Assembly: GCF_001747105.1 (NCBI RefSeq)
Contig: NZ_MDGQ01000003.1
Location: forward strand, 930,001-994,000
Origin: Roseivirga misakiensis
GTDB taxonomy: Bacteria; Bacteroidota; Bacteroidia; Cytophagales; Cyclobacteriaceae
Direction of reading: 5' to 3'
Length of the DNA stretch: 64,000 nucleotides
Shown: one piece after another, positions 62,339 to 64,000 of the stretch
Layout: every line of letters begins with the position of its first letter
Position numbering within the stretch: the stretch's first letter is position 1
Notes under the pieces: model-generated
Databases searched by the model: none
Told to the model about the DNA's origin: nothing
What the model saw: only the letters and a program-made list of their open reading frames with translations
Made by a program: the position numbers and the translations under genes

Positions 62339-63049
62339 ATGGAATCAAAAATAAACAGACGAATATTTGTAGGAGCAGCCTTCTTAATCATTGGTCTCTT
62401 ACTGACTTTCGATAATCTAGAAATCTTCAGATTTAATTTACCATACTATCTATTCAGGTGGCATTCAATACTCATCATTGTTGGTGTATTTATGTTATCG
62501 GTAAGAGAGAAAGTTGGATTAGGTATCACCTTATTAATTATAGGTGGAATTTTCCTCTTGGATGATATGGCCGATTACTATTACTGGAACTTTGGTTTCA
62601 ATGATATATTCGACTTATGGCCACTAGCGCTTGTAGGAGTTGGTCTCTCCTTAATCTTGAAGCGTAATAGCCACAAAGACGAGTATGAAAAAAAAAGTTT
62701 TGAGAATGAACTCGACTACGTCGACGAACTGGCAGTATTTTCAGGAGCCGAGCGAGTGGTCACATCCAAAGAATTCAAAGGAGGCAAACTCACTTCGATA
62801 TTTGGAGGAACAAGTTTAAACCTCATTAACTCTGATTTAGCCTGGGGCACGAACGTATTGGATGTATTTGTTCTATTCGGAGGTTGCGACATTAGAGTTC
62901 CTGCAGACATGAATGTGAAAGTAAAAGTCACTGCAATTTTTGGAGGTTTCTCTGATGAGCGCAAGGTCATCAACGAAAATGACGCTAATGATGGAAAAGA
63001 ATTGGTAATTAAAGGTTTGGTGCTCTTTGGAGGAGGAGAGGTTAAATAA
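62339..63049 (+). CDS. LiaF-like membrane protein
   Basis: A 236-residue protein from ATG 62339; a longer GTG-started frame from 62210 would add a basic stretch unlike a protein start. It has four short membrane helices (about residues 9-28, 37-54, 58-75 and 85-106) of the LiaF transmembrane type. A cytoplasmic or exposed C-terminal beta domain follows, with repeated LFGG/IFGG turns (TSIFGGTSLN, VLFGGCDIRVP, AIFGGFSDER, LVLFGGGE). LiaF-like proteins modulate envelope-stress two-component systems. The next gene encodes a LytS-type kinase, so the two are likely partners. Confidence 0.88.
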   Translation: MESKINRRIFVGAAFLIIGLLLTFDNLEIFRFNLPYYLFRWHSILIIVGVFMLSVREKVGLGITLLIIGGIFLLDDMADYYYWNFGFNDIFDLWPLALVGVGLSLILKRNSHKDEYEKKSFENELDYVDELAVFSGAERVVTSKEFKGGKLTSIFGGTSLNLINSDLAWGTNVLDVFVLFGGCDIRVPADMNVKVKVTAIFGGFSDERKVINENDANDGKELVIKGLVLFGGGEVK

Positions 63050-63062
63050 CACCAAGTTTTAA

Positions 63063-63100
63063 AACGGTGGGTCGAAAGTTTATTCTTACGGCTCACCGTT
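63063..63100 (+). terminator. hairpin after the LiaF-like gene
   Basis: AACGGTGGGTCG (63063-63074) pairs with CGGCTCACCGTT (63089-63100) with two G-U pairs. A short T-run follows only after about 14 bases, so it may act as an attenuator or stabilising hairpin rather than a full stop. Confidence 0.5.
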
Positions 63101-63125
63101 AATCACTTCTAGCTTTTTTGTAATT

Positions 63126-63147
63126 TCCGCTTCGCGCGGATTTTTTT
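63126..63147 (+). terminator. hairpin and T-run abutting the histidine kinase start codon
   Basis: TCCGC (63126-63130) pairs with GCGGA (63136-63140), followed by seven T that end at the ATG of the next gene. It has the form of a small rho-independent terminator placed in a leader, so it may reduce read-through into the kinase gene. Confidence 0.55.
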
Positions 63148-64000
63148 ATGAATCACCCTTTCATTCGAAATAGAAACATTATCATTTACACAGGCATCTG
63201 GCTTGTGATCAGCATACTGTTTGCCTTTGGACTTTTCTATTTCAACGATTTAGAAGTTAAAATGGCCGCGATCGATAGTGCCATTTTCAACGGCATTTTC
63301 TATGGGCTGGGGCTATCTTACTGGTTCAATGTTAGGTATAGCTCCTTTGATAAATCACAGCTCCTCAACTTAATTATTAGCCATGTGGCAGCGCTGGTAA
63401 TTTCGGTCGGGTTAGCCCTTTTTATCAGCAATAGTATATTAACCAGACTAGCTGGTGAAGAAGAGTACTTAAACTTTTTGCGCGAGTCATTGCCATGGCG
63501 TGGTGCCCTTGGCCTTATGTATTACTTCATCATCATACTGGTGTATTACCTCATTTTATACTACGATGATGTAAATGAAAAAAACCAAGAGCGCTCTCAG
63601 TTAGAAACCATGCTCAAAAGCTCAGAGCTGGAAATGTTGAAGTCGCAGATCAACCCCCATTTTATCTTCAACAGCTTAAACTCAATTGCATCGCTTACTA
63701 TTATATCTCCTGAAAAGGCGAGGGATATGGTTGTGAAACTCTCTGAATTTTTAAGGTATTCATTAGGCAAAGAAAATGACCAGATGAATACTATGAATGA
63801 TGAGATCACCAACATCATGTTATATCTGGACATAGAGAAAGTCAGGTTTGGCGATCGGCTTTCGGTAGAAACTAATATTGAAAAAGACTGTCTCGCATTG
63901 CACTTACCCAACTTGATTCTTCAACCGATCTTCGAGAATACCATCAAACATGGCATTTATGAGAGCCTAGAACAGGTTACCATTAAATTGAAAGCTTGGC
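63148..64000 (+). CDS. LytS-type sensor histidine kinase (3' truncated by window)
   Basis: The frame runs from ATG 63148 to the window edge (284 residues seen). Four membrane helices (about residues 10-30, 38-55, 70-92 and 115-135) and a short coiled coil lead into the His_kinase domain LKSQINPHFIFNSLNSI with phosphoacceptor His171. The first ATPase element LPNLILQPIFENTIKHGI (N box) is also visible. It is a bacterial LytS/YehU-like kinase whose partner is usually a LytTR response regulator, expected just beyond the window. It follows the LiaF-like gene, which suggests an envelope-stress circuit. Confidence 0.92.
   Translation, partial: MNHPFIRNRNIIIYTGIWLVISILFAFGLFYFNDLEVKMAAIDSAIFNGIFYGLGLSYWFNVRYSSFDKSQLLNLIISHVAALVISVGLALFISNSILTRLAGEEEYLNFLRESLPWRGALGLMYYFIIILVYYLILYYDDVNEKNQERSQLETMLKSSELEMLKSQINPHFIFNSLNSIASLTIISPEKARDMVVKLSEFLRYSLGKENDQMNTMNDEITNIMLYLDIEKVRFGDRLSVETNIEKDCLALHLPNLILQPIFENTIKHGIYESLEQVTIKLKAW

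Overview
The window looks like a chromosomal segment of a Bacteroidota bacterium, most likely a marine-type Cytophagales member (Roseivirga/Fulvivirga-like; the rank below phylum is inference). Supporting signs are a SusC-type TonB-dependent receptor, large VCBS/ASPIC-UnbV lipoproteins, many Cys-anchored lipoproteins, Bacteroidota promoters of the TAnnTTTG type, an ECF sigma/anti-sigma/CHAT module and a GG-leader lanthipeptide precursor. No insertion sequence, prophage or CRISPR array is visible.

Layout. 1-7.9 kb: tandem giant VCBS-repeat lipoproteins (the first cut by the window edge) with one small unknown lipoprotein between them. 8.0-15.9 kb: a secreted amidase overlapping a double-VOC lipoprotein, a SusC-like receptor without SusD, and a secreted GH65 glucosidase. 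15.9-24.7 kb: a class I lanthipeptide gene cluster. Its export arm on the minus strand is an HlyD-type adaptor and a C39 peptidase-ABC transporter. Its biosynthetic arm on the plus strand is a LanC cyclase, a split LanB (glutamylation and elimination proteins), a stand-alone LytTR regulator and a 76-residue double-glycine precursor with seven core cysteines. A tRNA-Glu follows directly. 24.9-29.5 kb: ECF sigma factor, TPR anti-sigma-like protein and a TPR-CHAT protease-like protein. 29.5-39.8 kb: vanadium haloperoxidase-like lipoprotein, then a sugar locus (sodium/sugar symporter, amylosucrase, GH13 alpha-glucosidase, ROK glucokinase) headed by a perfect LacI/GalR-type palindrome. A radical SAM protein with a TTG start follows. 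39.8-64 kb: mostly housekeeping genes. These are glycyl-tRNA synthetase, an amidohydrolase, a CPA2 antiporter, an alpha/beta hydrolase-OsmC fusion, a small NrtS-like protein, ferrochelatase, a cysteine desulfurase, GlmM, MazG, a ClC channel, a GH3-type protein, LptB, RecJ, FumC, a LiaF-like protein and the start of a LytS-type histidine kinase.

How parts fit. In the lanthipeptide cluster the precursor would be glutamylated on Ser/Thr by the long LanB, converted to dehydroamino acids by the small LanB, cyclised by LanC, then cut after Gly-Gly and exported by the C39-ABC/HlyD pair through a TolC encoded elsewhere. In the sugar locus the symporter would import sucrose or an alpha-glucoside. Two cytoplasmic GH13 enzymes would split or polymerise it, and the ROK kinase would phosphorylate the released glucose.

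The strongest targets for a second look are the lanthipeptide cluster with its two inverted-repeat candidate operators, the adjacent sigma/CHAT module, the palindrome before the sugar operon, and a 609-base AT-rich gap at 55.3 kb that carries DnaA-box-like sites.
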